64,000 nucleotides of DNA from the NCBI RefSeq assembly GCF_004208525.1, contig NZ_SGIT01000003.1, positions 124,001 to 188,000 of the forward strand. The letters are read 5' to 3'. The stretch is from Sphingobacterium corticibacterium (lineage in GTDB: Bacteria > Bacteroidota > Bacteroidia > Sphingobacteriales > Sphingobacteriaceae). This document shows, piece after piece, positions 7,449-17,038 of this stretch (the first letter of the stretch is position 1; each line of letters opens with the position of its first letter). The notes beneath the pieces were generated by a model. The model worked only from the letters and a program-made list of their open reading frames with translations. It was not told the DNA's origin and searched no databases. The translations under genes and the position numbers were made by a program.

Positions 7449-8474
7449 ATGGATAAAAAACAATGCACAGTAGAAGAGCTGATCTGCGATGACAGCTTTC
7501 TTGCATTTTATGAGAAAACGGATCCTGCGGCAATTCGCTATTGGTCAGAATTTAGCCGCGAAAACCCTGATCAAATCGAAAAGATAGAAGAAGCTATCCG
7601 GATGTTGGATGGCTTTCGTGTTCATTTGCCTGAGGCAGAATTTTTAGAAGAACAGCATAGGTTTAAGCAATCGCTGTACCACAAGGTATCGACCAAAACA
7701 ACCAGATTCCGTTATCGCTGGTGGAGCTGGACTGCCGCCGCTTCTATCATTTTGGTCTTGGGATTTTTTATTGCCTATACGATAAAATCCGTTGACGGCG
7801 TAGGTACAGATAACGATATAGCTGCCCAAAAACAGGTTTCTGCATGGCAGGAGGTCAATGTAGAATTCGGTAAACTTAAAAAAATCAACTTCCCGGACGG
7901 CAGTTCGGTTGTTCTAGCAGGAGGCAGCACGCTTCGGTACCCACAGGTATTCCGAAAAGATTCGGTGGTCGTGGAACTCCAAGGAGAAGGGCATTTCGCC
8001 ATCCAACGTAACATAGAGCGCCTTTTCACGGTGCGTACCGCGTTTACCGATATCCAGGTATTGGGAACAAACTTCCTGGTGGAAGAAAAAGGGGATGCCC
8101 AGCATCAAATCAGTTTATTTTCCGGAAAAATCAGCCTACCCCATCCACATTCGGCAGATCGCACCATACTCTCCCCCGGGGATAAGGCCATTGTCCATCG
8201 TTCCGGAACAATTACCGTATCTTCTTTTTCGAACCTATATAGCTCCGATTTTGTAAAAGGCGTACTTGCCTTCGACAAGGCTGATTTTGAAGAAGTACAA
8301 CTCAAATTCAAACGCTATTACGGCATCATACTGCGCCATGAAGGTACTGTCCAAAACTGGGAGTTAACAGGGCGGTATGAAAACATGACAGCAGAAGATG
8401 TCCTAAATACCATTTGCCATATCAAAGGTAAAAAATACAGAAAAACAGCAGACAACCACTATGTACTCTATTAG
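7449..8474 (+). CDS. FecR-like anti-sigma factor
   Basis: 341 residues. The N-terminal cytoplasmic part (~1-88) should bind the sigma factor. One membrane helix follows at ~91-113 (after FRYRWWSW). The periplasmic FecR domain (~130-240) shows the signature from FPDGSSVVLAGGSTLRYP through VELQGEGHFAI to the VLGTNFLV motif. The last ~70 residues form the usual C-terminal DUF4974-like domain, which contacts the STN domain of the receptor. The gene overlaps the SusC start by 14 bases, so production of the two is coupled. Confidence 0.92.
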   Translation: MDKKQCTVEELICDDSFLAFYEKTDPAAIRYWSEFSRENPDQIEKIEEAIRMLDGFRVHLPEAEFLEEQHRFKQSLYHKVSTKTTRFRYRWWSWTAAASIILVLGFFIAYTIKSVDGVGTDNDIAAQKQVSAWQEVNVEFGKLKKINFPDGSSVVLAGGSTLRYPQVFRKDSVVVELQGEGHFAIQRNIERLFTVRTAFTDIQVLGTNFLVEEKGDAQHQISLFSGKISLPHPHSADRTILSPGDKAIVHRSGTITVSSFSNLYSSDFVKGVLAFDKADFEEVQLKFKRYYGIILRHEGTVQNWELTGRYENMTAEDVLNTICHIKGKKYRKTADNHYVLY

Positions 8475-11400
8475 TTATCAACGGATTTGGGGTTCCGTTC
8501 TATTCCTGCTTATGCATTGCATATCCCCTGCTCTCTTTGCCCAGGAGGCACAAAAGGTTACGTTACGTTCAGCACTTTCCACGCTGGAACAACGCTTTCA
8601 GGTTTCTTTTTCTTATGATAACGCCATCCAGCCGGAGCAATATATACAGTTACCAAAAAATATAACCACGCTGGACGACCACCTGCAGTACCTTACGTTG
8701 AACCACCAGCTTAATTTCCGTAAAATGGGCCGGAAAGTCATCGCCGTTACCAAGGCCGACAGAACCATCCGGGTATCTGGTGTCGTAAGGGATTCGTTAT
8801 CCGGATCCGTACTGCGCGGGGCAACAATCTACCTACAATCGGAAAAAACACAGTTCCGTTCAGACCAACAAGGAGAATATGCCTTTAACCTACCAGATAC
8901 GTACATCGGCAAAAAAATGCAGATCAGCTATGTCGGTTATAACCGGGCTGAAATTATTGTCAACACTACCTATCAGGAAGTACGGATGACATCCGCAGAC
9001 CAAAGCATGGAAGAAGTCATCATTACCAATACCTATGAAGGCCCGAAGCTACGCGAAGAAACCGTGGGGAGTGTCTTTTCCCTCAACGCAAAGGAACTGC
9101 AGACAAGCCGACCGCTGGAAAGTATTGACAAAATGCTGGAAGGACTTGTTCCGGGCTTATACGTGGAGACAAACACCGCGTTAGGCACGCCCGTCAAGAT
9201 AAACATCCGTGGCCAGGGGACATTATCTGCTATGAGTGCTTCCTCCCGGACGACGTCCTCCCAACCCTTATTTGTCATTGACGGTGTTCCGATGCAGGAG
9301 CAGGAAAAGGGTGATGCCGGCTCCAATTTCAATCAAGAAACCCTGTTAAATCCACTAGCGGGAATAAACCCGATGGACATTGCATCGGTTACGGTCCTGA
9401 AAGATGCCGCTGCAACGACGATATATGGTGCCAATGCAGCCAACGGCGTTATATTGATCACCACCAAATCGGGCAGAAGCGGTTCTCCGAGGGTGCAGGC
9501 CTCCTTCCAGACTGGCGTATCCACCTTTATCAATCGTCTACAATTACTGTCGGGGCCACAATATTATGAGGTACTCAAAGAAACCTATATGAACGGAGGC
9601 ATGTCGGAGAGCACAGCAAAAAATCTCGCCGGAAGCAGCACGATCGACACGGATTGGTTTGCCTTGACATCCCGGAATGCCAATTACACCAACATACATG
9701 CCTCTGTTTCTGGCGGTAAGGAAGGCAACAACTACTTTCTCTCCATAGGTTACCGCGACCAGCAAAATGCCAGTCCGGGAAATGGTCTGAAGCAGTACAC
9801 CGGGCAGTTCCGGTACCAAAACAAAATATCCGAAAAACTTCGTCTGACCAGCACGTTCACGCCTACATTCATGCAGCGGAAAGGGCTCGATAATTTTGCG
9901 AACAACGCCTATATCCCCCCGAATCTAGCGCCTTATAATACCGATGGCAGCTTCGCTACATTTTCCAATACACCTAATCCATTAGCGGTACTCGCTTACA
10001 ACAGTGACGAGAGCCAGACTTTCACGGCCAATGCCCATTTCGACCTGCAGTATGACATTACCCCTTCGTTGTATATACGAGGTGCGGCGGGCGGTAATAT
10101 TTTTCAGTCCAAACAGGAGATTTACCAATCGGGGCAGGTTCCCCCAACGAATACGGTGGGCGGACGGCTGCGTATATACAACCGCCAGAATTATAACTAC
10201 ACATCTTTCTTACAGGCGGGCTATCGGCCAAACTTTTCGGAAGATCATCGCATGCTTATCATCCTCGGAACAGAAATACGCGATCAATATTCTTCCCTGC
10301 TTTTCGGAAGTGGGAGCGGCTTTTCGTACGAGAAAATCCGTGAGTTGAGTCTGGCAACCAATAAGTTGTCAGCATCGTCTAAGATTTCTGATGCGACGGT
10401 ATCCTACTATACGCAGATGAACTATGATTTCAAAAGTAAATATTACGCCACGTTAAGTGGACGCGCGGATCAATCTTCTCTTTTTGGTGGAGACAAACAA
10501 ATGGCCGTCAACGTTGCGGTGGGTCTAGGCTGGAATATCTCCAGTGAAGATTTTCTTGCCGAATCCGACATCATCGACTTTTTACGCCTGCGAACAAGTT
10601 TCGGTAGCACCGGAAACTCCCGCATAGGATCGTATGCTTCCCGTGGGATGTACGACATCGGTAGTGATTATCTCGGACAAGTAGGTGCCCGGCCGTCCTC
10701 CCAGGCAGCTCCAAACCCTGATCTCGGCTGGGAAACCAACTACAAAACAAATATCGGCATCGATATATCTGTATTAGACCGGCTTCATTTCACGGCGGAA
10801 TTTTATCAGAACGATGTCCGGAATTTAATTGCGCAGGTTCGGATCCCGTTAGAGACAGGTTACAGCAGTATCCCCGTTAACACGGGCAACATGCGAAACC
10901 GGGGAATAGATCTCAGCCTAGCGGTGGATTGGTTTAAAGAAAAGCCGGTCACTTGGCGGTCTTCCTTTATCGCCGGTTGGAACAAAAACAAAGTGCTTTC
11001 CTTCAACAACCCGCTCGCCGACCAATATGCAGGGACGAACGTGGATGAGGTAGGAAATGCACATCGGGTAGGCTATAGTACCAATACCATCTGGGGTGTA
11101 CGATGGGCAGGTGTAGATCCAGATACCGGAGAGGAACGCTTTTATACGCCGTCCGGCGAAACGGTAAACCGGGTAGGTATCCGCGCCTTACGCACCAGCG
11201 CCTATGTTCCGTTGGGAAACTCCCTACCGGCTATCCAAGGCGGGGTGGTAAACACTTTATCCTGGAAAAACATGACACTATCCTTCAATATCCAATATCA
11301 GCTTGGCGGTGATCGTCTTGTAGCAACCACCCGTCTTCAGGATGGCTTAAATCTAGATCATTCCAATATGGCCGTTAATATATTGGATCGCTGGCGGACA

Positions 11401-11703
11401 CCTGGCGATATCACCACTGTACCGAAACTGAGCAGGCTTCCGCCTTCGGCCATTACCAATTCGTCCCGGTATCTCTATGATATGACCCATGTCAAACTGT
11501 CCAACCTGGCGTTCAGTTACACGCTGAACAAGGAGCTGGTACAACGCCTGCGACTGCCCAATCTATCGGCCAGTTTCAACGTCAACAACCTCCTTTATTG
11601 GTATAAGGATAAGAGCCCGGAAGGCAGAAACGGCATCCGCGAACTCCGTTTCAATTATCCAGAAACCCGGAATTTTTCACTAGGCTTACAAATGACCCTT
11701 TAA
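8461..11703 (+). CDS. SusC-like TonB-dependent transporter with STN signalling domain
   Basis: 1080 residues. Order: signal peptide (~1-27, ends LFAQE); STN domain (~33-98), which talks to FecR; carboxypeptidase-like regulatory domain (~103-180); plug (~195-325) with the conserved KINIRGQGTLS and PLFVIDGVPMQ stretches; then a 22-strand barrel ending in a C-terminal aromatic-rich strand (NFSLGLQMTL). It imports a substrate through the outer membrane with the SusD that follows 12 bases later. The STN domain together with FecI/FecR marks it as a signalling transporter. Substrate not evident; the peroxidase at the end of the operon hints at a metal- or haem-linked role, which is only inference. 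Confidence 0.93.
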   Translation: MYSISYQRIWGSVLFLLMHCISPALFAQEAQKVTLRSALSTLEQRFQVSFSYDNAIQPEQYIQLPKNITTLDDHLQYLTLNHQLNFRKMGRKVIAVTKADRTIRVSGVVRDSLSGSVLRGATIYLQSEKTQFRSDQQGEYAFNLPDTYIGKKMQISYVGYNRAEIIVNTTYQEVRMTSADQSMEEVIITNTYEGPKLREETVGSVFSLNAKELQTSRPLESIDKMLEGLVPGLYVETNTALGTPVKINIRGQGTLSAMSASSRTTSSQPLFVIDGVPMQEQEKGDAGSNFNQETLLNPLAGINPMDIASVTVLKDAAATTIYGANAANGVILITTKSGRSGSPRVQASFQTGVSTFINRLQLLSGPQYYEVLKETYMNGGMSESTAKNLAGSSTIDTDWFALTSRNANYTNIHASVSGGKEGNNYFLSIGYRDQQNASPGNGLKQYTGQFRYQNKISEKLRLTSTFTPTFMQRKGLDNFANNAYIPPNLAPYNTDGSFATFSNTPNPLAVLAYNSDESQTFTANAHFDLQYDITPSLYIRGAAGGNIFQSKQEIYQSGQVPPTNTVGGRLRIYNRQNYNYTSFLQAGYRPNFSEDHRMLIILGTEIRDQYSSLLFGSGSGFSYEKIRELSLATNKLSASSKISDATVSYYTQMNYDFKSKYYATLSGRADQSSLFGGDKQMAVNVAVGLGWNISSEDFLAESDIIDFLRLRTSFGSTGNSRIGSYASRGMYDIGSDYLGQVGARPSSQAAPNPDLGWETNYKTNIGIDISVLDRLHFTAEFYQNDVRNLIAQVRIPLETGYSSIPVNTGNMRNRGIDLSLAVDWFKEKPVTWRSSFIAGWNKNKVLSFNNPLADQYAGTNVDEVGNAHRVGYSTNTIWGVRWAGVDPDTGEERFYTPSGETVNRVGIRALRTSAYVPLGNSLPAIQGGVVNTLSWKNMTLSFNIQYQLGGDRLVATTRLQDGLNLDHSNMAVNILDRWRTPGDITTVPKLSRLPPSAITNSSRYLYDMTHVKLSNLAFSYTLNKELVQRLRLPNLSASFNVNNLLYWYKDKSPEGRNGIRELRFNYPETRNFSLGLQMTL

Positions 11704-11715
11704 ATGTCTTAAACC

Positions 11716-13092
11716 ATGAAGATAAAATTCATTATTATTCTAATCGTTTCCCTGTTATCACTCAGCTGCGATAAGTTTCTGGACAAAGAGCCGGAGAACA
11801 AGGTTTCGATAGAGGAAATTTTCGCCGATCTGCCCGGTGCAAAGGCCGCACTCACCGGGGTTTATTTGGATATGTTCAGCACGAGCTATTTTAATGGCCC
11901 ACGGATGGTTTACCCAGAACTCACGGGCGGAAACCTGCGGCATGCCTATCCTACACGGACAAGCCTGCTGGATCTCTTCCATTTCAGCGCTGACGCCGAC
12001 AGCAGTAGTATGAATACGGTCTATTCGCATCTCTATAGCATGTTAAACAACATCAACAATATCTTGACGCGTGTACCCGATCTGGCGGACGGAACAGCAG
12101 CCGAGCGCAACGAAATTCTTGCCCAAGCCCATGGTATACGGGCATTGATCCATTTGGATCTGGTGCAGCTTTTTGCCCAACCTTACCGCTATACGTCGGA
12201 CGCCAGCCACCTCGGGATTGTCATTGCCGACGAACCCATTCTTGTAGGGAATGCACAACGAAGACGGGCAACAGTGGCAGAAGTGTATGATCAGATCGCG
12301 TCTGATCTGCAGCTGGCAACCGATTTATTTGCGAACAGCAAGCGGGTATTTACGGGCAACCGCGTTCAATATATGAACACTTCGGCGCTAAAGGCATTGT
12401 ATGCACGGCTGTGCCTACATAAACAAGACTGGGAAGGGGCTTCCCTGTATAGTAGTCAAGTGATCGCCGAAAACTTTACCTTGTATAGCCGGGAGGAATA
12501 CCTCCCTTCGTGGAAAACGGCGGCAGCGAAAGAAACCATCCTGGAGGTTGCCGTGCCTACCGGTCACGGGGGAAACTCGCTAGGGAACTATTATGTTAAC
12601 GAGAGTTCCAATTCTTATTTTCAGTTTGCGCCATCCGAAGACCTGCTCGAATTATTTAGCGAGCATGATATTCGATCCGCCGGCGGGATCTTCAAATATG
12701 ATTCCTATAATTTCGAGGCTACGAGTGTCAAAATCATCCGGTTATCTGAAATGTACCTGATCCGTGCCGAGGCTTTGGCAGAAATGGGGGAAACAGAAGA
12801 AGCTATTGCGGACCTGAACCTGATCCGATTACGTGCGGACCCGGAGCAGGAACCTTGGACGACGCAGAACAAACAAGCGCTGATCGATGAAATACTGAAC
12901 GAACGTCGGCGGGAGCTCTGCCTCGAGGGATTTCTATTTTTCGATCTGATGCGGCGCGGCTTATCGGTAGAACGGAGCGACTGTGAGGGCACAAATTGTA
13001 ATATGAGCTATCCGTCAGACAGATTCGTCTTGCCCATTCCACAGCAATCCGTATACAGCAATAACCATATGGAGCAAAATCCCGGTTATTAA
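11716..13092 (+). CDS. SusD/RagB-like surface lipoprotein
   Basis: 458 residues. The signal peptide ends in a lipobox with Cys18 (LSLSCDKF), followed by the FLDKEPENKVS stretch seen in many SusD proteins. TPR-like helices carry the family signatures, including SALKALYARL (~222-231), RLSEMYLIRAEALAEMGE (~342-359) and ILNERRRELCLEGFLFFDLMR (~390-410). SusD is the lid on the SusC barrel and binds the substrate at the cell surface. It is directly downstream of its SusC partner. Confidence 0.93.
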   Translation: MKIKFIIILIVSLLSLSCDKFLDKEPENKVSIEEIFADLPGAKAALTGVYLDMFSTSYFNGPRMVYPELTGGNLRHAYPTRTSLLDLFHFSADADSSSMNTVYSHLYSMLNNINNILTRVPDLADGTAAERNEILAQAHGIRALIHLDLVQLFAQPYRYTSDASHLGIVIADEPILVGNAQRRRATVAEVYDQIASDLQLATDLFANSKRVFTGNRVQYMNTSALKALYARLCLHKQDWEGASLYSSQVIAENFTLYSREEYLPSWKTAAAKETILEVAVPTGHGGNSLGNYYVNESSNSYFQFAPSEDLLELFSEHDIRSAGGIFKYDSYNFEATSVKIIRLSEMYLIRAEALAEMGETEEAIADLNLIRLRADPEQEPWTTQNKQALIDEILNERRRELCLEGFLFFDLMRRGLSVERSDCEGTNCNMSYPSDRFVLPIPQQSVYSNNHMEQNPGY

Positions 13093-13144
13093 CAATAAAC
13101 GTTTATTACACATTATTTATCACATATTTTATATTATCCAAAAA

Positions 13145-13816
13145 ATGAAAACACAAAGTACATTATTCGCGTTGATCGTTTTATTCCTGCTTTCCTGTAG
13201 CAAAAGCTCGGAGGAGCCGCAACCGGAGCCAGAACCGGAACCGGAAGAAGAGACCCTTCCTAAAGAGCTTGCCATTACCCGCACCATCGCGTATTTCCAC
13301 GAGGATGAAGCGTATTACCAACCGTACGTCTATCGGTATGACACAGAGACAGCTGCATGGAGCAAACGGATTGGCGCACATTTCTCGACCATTTCCGAAA
13401 GCAGCCCGACATACATCGGCTATACCCAACCCTATGTGGAAGACAGCGGGGTCAACTTATTCCATATGGTGACCTTGTACGCCGAGCATATCGGCTCCAC
13501 TAACGTCAAGACGGCCGGCATCAATGTGGAGAAGGTTTTGGGTTTTGTACCCGACGAAAGCTCGGAATTGACCGGTAAGGAAGAGGACAACGACCTGACT
13601 TATGCTAAAGGTGAGGTCGAAGTGGTCAGCCAAAAAGTTAAAATCAGAAAATCAGGATTAGTCGATTTTTTTGAAATCGGTATCAGCGGTAAAGGTACTT
13701 ACGACCTAAAAACCGGCGTTATCGACTTGGAGGTTCATTTTGACGAGCGCGAGATCGGTGGACAAGAGGATGTTGTGCGTCAGTATAAGATCAGTAAAGA
13801 GGCGCTTACTTTTTAG
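13145..13816 (+). CDS. Lipoprotein of unknown function with a Pro-Glu repeat linker
   Basis: 223 residues. The signal peptide ends at Cys18 (FLLSCSKSS), followed by a PEPEPEPEP tract (~27-35) that probably works as a stiff spacer from the membrane. The rest is rich in beta strands with no motif I recognise. It lies 52 bases after the SusD gene and 9 before the peroxidase gene, so it belongs to the operon. It may be an accessory substrate-binding lipoprotein. Confidence 0.8.
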   Translation: MKTQSTLFALIVLFLLSCSKSSEEPQPEPEPEPEEETLPKELAITRTIAYFHEDEAYYQPYVYRYDTETAAWSKRIGAHFSTISESSPTYIGYTQPYVEDSGVNLFHMVTLYAEHIGSTNVKTAGINVEKVLGFVPDESSELTGKEEDNDLTYAKGEVEVVSQKVKIRKSGLVDFFEIGISGKGTYDLKTGVIDLEVHFDEREIGGQEDVVRQYKISKEALTF

Positions 13817-13825
13817 TTTTTTTTG

Positions 13826-14959
13826 ATGAAGAAAACAGCTGTCTTTGCCTTATTGGGAATTTTCCTTTTTCTGGTCGGTTTCGTCCAGGAAAAGGAAATT
13901 CCTGATATGACTACTTTACGCCGCCTATACGCTTCGGGAGATGTTACGCAATGGCCCAAAGCCAATATTGATTCAACCGTTGTGCCCCATTTTGAAGATA
14001 TCGGTTCCCTCCCCCCGGTGTCTTATCCGGATTATAATCTCTTCAGCACCGAAAAAGCCGCGTTGGGGAAGATGCTATTTTTCGATCCCCGCTTATCCGC
14101 CAGTAAACAGATTGCCTGCGCAAGTTGCCATGATCCGCAGCTCGGATGGGGGGATGGCAAAAGTCTTTCGCACGGACATGACCGAAAGGTGGGGAAAAGA
14201 AATGCCATGAGTTTATATAATATGGGGTATTTTACATCTTTCTTTTGGGATGGCCGGGCTAAGTCTCTGGAAGAACAGGTGGATTTCCCGTTGATAGACA
14301 GTGTAGAGATGAACAATCCGCTGGACATCGTCGTACAGCACATTTCGGAGATCCCGGGCTATGCGCCCTATTTTGAGGCTGCTTTTGGCGATGGAATGGT
14401 CAATCTGGAACGTATACAATACGCCATCGCGACGTTTGAAAGGGGAATCAAAAGTCTGCCGAGCAGATTCGACCGATTTGTCAAAGGGGACGAAAAAGCC
14501 TTAAGCGACCAGGAAATCTGGGGAATGCACCTCTTCCGCACAAAAGCTCGATGCATCAATTGCCATAACACGCCCTTATTTTCGGACAATCTCTTTCATA
14601 ACGACGGGCAGGCCTTATATGGCAGCCGTCAAGAAGATTTAGGCCATTACCATATTAGCGGCAAACAGATCGATGTTGGTGCTTTTCGTACGCCTTCGTT
14701 GCGGAACATCACCTTGACCGGCCCCTGGATGCATCACGGTAATTTCCCGACGTTGTTTGATGTTGTGGTATACTATAATTTAGGAAATCCAGCGCCTATA
14801 CAGCGGTATGTTCAAATAGATTCTACGAAAGTACCTATTCCGTCCCCATTGTTACGGAAGCTAGAACTAAGTGATGATGAAGTTCACGCCATTATTAGCT
14901 TTCTGGGCGCAATCAGCAGTGGTGTACAGGCTAGGGTAAACACCCCTAAGCTACCCTAA
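13826..14959 (+). CDS. Di-haem cytochrome c peroxidase (MauG/CcpA type)
   Basis: 377 residues from the ATG at 13826. A TTG three bases earlier is possible but less likely. An N-terminal hydrophobic segment (~3-19) sends it across the inner membrane. Two CxxCH haem c motifs, CASCH (~98-102) and CINCH (~243-247), give a high-potential and a low-potential haem, as in bacterial peroxidases that reduce hydrogen peroxide in the periplasm and in MauG-like enzymes. FWDGRAKSLEEQ and FRTPSLRNI are family hallmarks. Being last in an FecI/FecR/SusCD operon suggests that it acts on the imported compound or protects against peroxide during uptake. Confidence 0.9.
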   Translation: MKKTAVFALLGIFLFLVGFVQEKEIPDMTTLRRLYASGDVTQWPKANIDSTVVPHFEDIGSLPPVSYPDYNLFSTEKAALGKMLFFDPRLSASKQIACASCHDPQLGWGDGKSLSHGHDRKVGKRNAMSLYNMGYFTSFFWDGRAKSLEEQVDFPLIDSVEMNNPLDIVVQHISEIPGYAPYFEAAFGDGMVNLERIQYAIATFERGIKSLPSRFDRFVKGDEKALSDQEIWGMHLFRTKARCINCHNTPLFSDNLFHNDGQALYGSRQEDLGHYHISGKQIDVGAFRTPSLRNITLTGPWMHHGNFPTLFDVVVYYNLGNPAPIQRYVQIDSTKVPIPSPLLRKLELSDDEVHAIISFLGAISSGVQARVNTPKLP

Positions 14960-14984
14960 GACGGTAGCGCGTGGCGTAGCCCGC

Positions 14985-16994
14985 CTAATCATAAAACTTC
15001 CAGGACACCCCAAATCGCAGATTCGCATCCTGCATAGGATAACGCCGCACAGTATAGTATCCCTTCGGATAAACAAACTGATTAACAAAATTATAGGAGA
15101 TAAATAAATTCACGCGGTCTATATTACCGGTAAACCATAAATCCACTATCGGATAGGTGGAGTATTCTATCCCCACATTATCGTTGTAAAATTGCCCAAC
15201 GTTAATGGCGTAGGAAGGCGAACGGAACGGTGTATTGAAGCGCACATCGGTTCCCAATCGGAAATCCATGACGTTGTATAATTTATTGGCATAGTAGAAG
15301 CTATGCCAAGTGTACAGCTCCGGGATGGCCAATATATTCTGAGCGTCCGTTTTCTGATATACACCCATATTATCAAAATGGAAGCGTCCTAAACGAAATT
15401 TCTGACTGACCGAGACTTTCAATAAATTCATATTGCCGGATTGCTCCGGGGTGATCTGCCGCATATATAACTCATCATTATCTGGGTTATCGATTTCGCG
15501 AAAATAGAGATACTTATCCATTAAAAAGTATTCCGCTTTACCTGAAAATCCGATTTTATTGTTGGTATAAGCGAAAGAAAGGTTCTGTGTCTTCGTTTTT
15601 TCCCAACTATGATCCCACTGATGATACGTGTAGTTCATCAGATTAAATACCATTTCCGGTGATTTATTTTGCGAATAGGCGCCGATCCGCACCCTACCCG
15701 CATTTTCGCTCAACAAAATATCGGCGTTCGCTTCATACAGAAAGTCTCCCGCATGACGCCCTACAACAATCTGGTTTACATTTCCCTGCAGCTGCACACG
15801 GTCACTAAATTGATAACCTAGAGTACCCTTTAGCATACTGTTTTGGAAAAACTCGTTCGTCAGACTATCCTTATACCAGATTAGATCATTCTGAAAGCCC
15901 AAATCCAGTTTGGCTTCATTTTTAAACACACCTTTACCCCGTAAATAAAAACTATAGGTAAATTCGTTGGTAATGTTTGTTATGGTGGTGGTATCTTCGA
16001 CAAGGCCAAAGTCACCATACGGGAATGCGCCTTCCAAATCCTCTTCATTTTTGAAAAAGGTAAATCTTCTTTGACGCAACGACGAATTGTGAGCTACAGT
16101 ATTCGTAGGACGCACCTCCATCTCGGGGGTTCCGACGTTTAGCGTATCTAACCGTCCTAGATAATAGGACTGCCGTAAGAAGACACCGTTGTCTTTCCAT
16201 TTATGGTTAGGGCGATTTGCCTGTCGTCCGCTCAGTCTAACTGGATATCCCATATTGGACATACTGGAGGTATCCTGAAATACATCCTGCATATAGACAT
16301 TACGATCCACAACAGATCCATTTTCGGGCGAGTTGAGATTGTTGATCGTGACATTCATCAACAGGTTATAGCGTAGGCTCTTCGATTCATACCAGGAAAA
16401 GACGGCGGCCCTTCGGTCATTATAATCTTGATTCACATAATAGCCATCCGTGTTGGTGGCGTAGTATTCCGCCCCTATATTTAGCTGTGGATTAATATTT
16501 TGCGCCAGTCGGGCACGAAATACCTGATCATTGAAAAAGAAACCTACCGCATATAATTCGGAATAGCGTGCCCTTGCCCGAAAATATTGGATAGAATCCG
16601 ATTGTAGTAAATATCTTTCCAGCGCATGGAATCCGGGCTGAAAGCCAATGCTCTTGTTTGGATTGAACAACAGATCTCGTGATGCTAATCCATAAGAGCC
16701 TAGATTAATCGTCGGGTTCCAGGGGACATTTTGTTTATTGTAATATTGGAAATTGACATGGGTTGTATCAATCTGTATAGTACGTGTACTCTGCTTGAGC
16801 ATATCCAAAGTAGCATAGCGTACATATCTCGCGGTAAAAACAACGGAGTCCTGCCTATTATCCTCTTTGGCTCTTGCCGAATCCAAGGCACTGCTAAATT
16901 CCTCTTCCACTTGCGCAGAAACATATGCCGTACCTACGAAGATAAACACAAAAAAAAGTAGGAGTTGCTTCAAGTGCCTGTTCATCAATACCAA
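14985..16994 (-). CDS. Putative outer-membrane porin (Porin_10-like)
   Basis: 669 residues with a signal peptide (~6-27, ends VSAQ). Then a helical or extended N-terminal part, with many alternating aromatic and polar strands toward the C-terminus and a terminal strand rich in aromatic residues (GVSWKFYD). This fits the large Bacteroidota family of putative porins. It lies immediately downstream of the purine nucleoside phosphorylase (44 bases), so the two are likely co-transcribed. A second ATG at 16985 is an alternative start. It converges with the peroxidase gene, with only 25 bases between the stops. Confidence 0.75.
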   Translation of the reverse strand: MVLMNRHLKQLLLFFVFIFVGTAYVSAQVEEEFSSALDSARAKEDNRQDSVVFTARYVRYATLDMLKQSTRTIQIDTTHVNFQYYNKQNVPWNPTINLGSYGLASRDLLFNPNKSIGFQPGFHALERYLLQSDSIQYFRARARYSELYAVGFFFNDQVFRARLAQNINPQLNIGAEYYATNTDGYYVNQDYNDRRAAVFSWYESKSLRYNLLMNVTINNLNSPENGSVVDRNVYMQDVFQDTSSMSNMGYPVRLSGRQANRPNHKWKDNGVFLRQSYYLGRLDTLNVGTPEMEVRPTNTVAHNSSLRQRRFTFFKNEEDLEGAFPYGDFGLVEDTTTITNITNEFTYSFYLRGKGVFKNEAKLDLGFQNDLIWYKDSLTNEFFQNSMLKGTLGYQFSDRVQLQGNVNQIVVGRHAGDFLYEANADILLSENAGRVRIGAYSQNKSPEMVFNLMNYTYHQWDHSWEKTKTQNLSFAYTNNKIGFSGKAEYFLMDKYLYFREIDNPDNDELYMRQITPEQSGNMNLLKVSVSQKFRLGRFHFDNMGVYQKTDAQNILAIPELYTWHSFYYANKLYNVMDFRLGTDVRFNTPFRSPSYAINVGQFYNDNVGIEYSTYPIVDLWFTGNIDRVNLFISYNFVNQFVYPKGYYTVRRYPMQDANLRFGVSWKFYD

Positions 16995-17038
16995 TTTGTT
17001 CTAAATTTTATGCCAAAAATAAGGCTAAAAATCTTCAT

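Noticed and set aside
14930..14984. Bidirectional terminator between the peroxidase and porin genes
   Set aside because: TAGGGTA/TACCCTA can pair, but the stem lies in the end of the coding region and has no T run.
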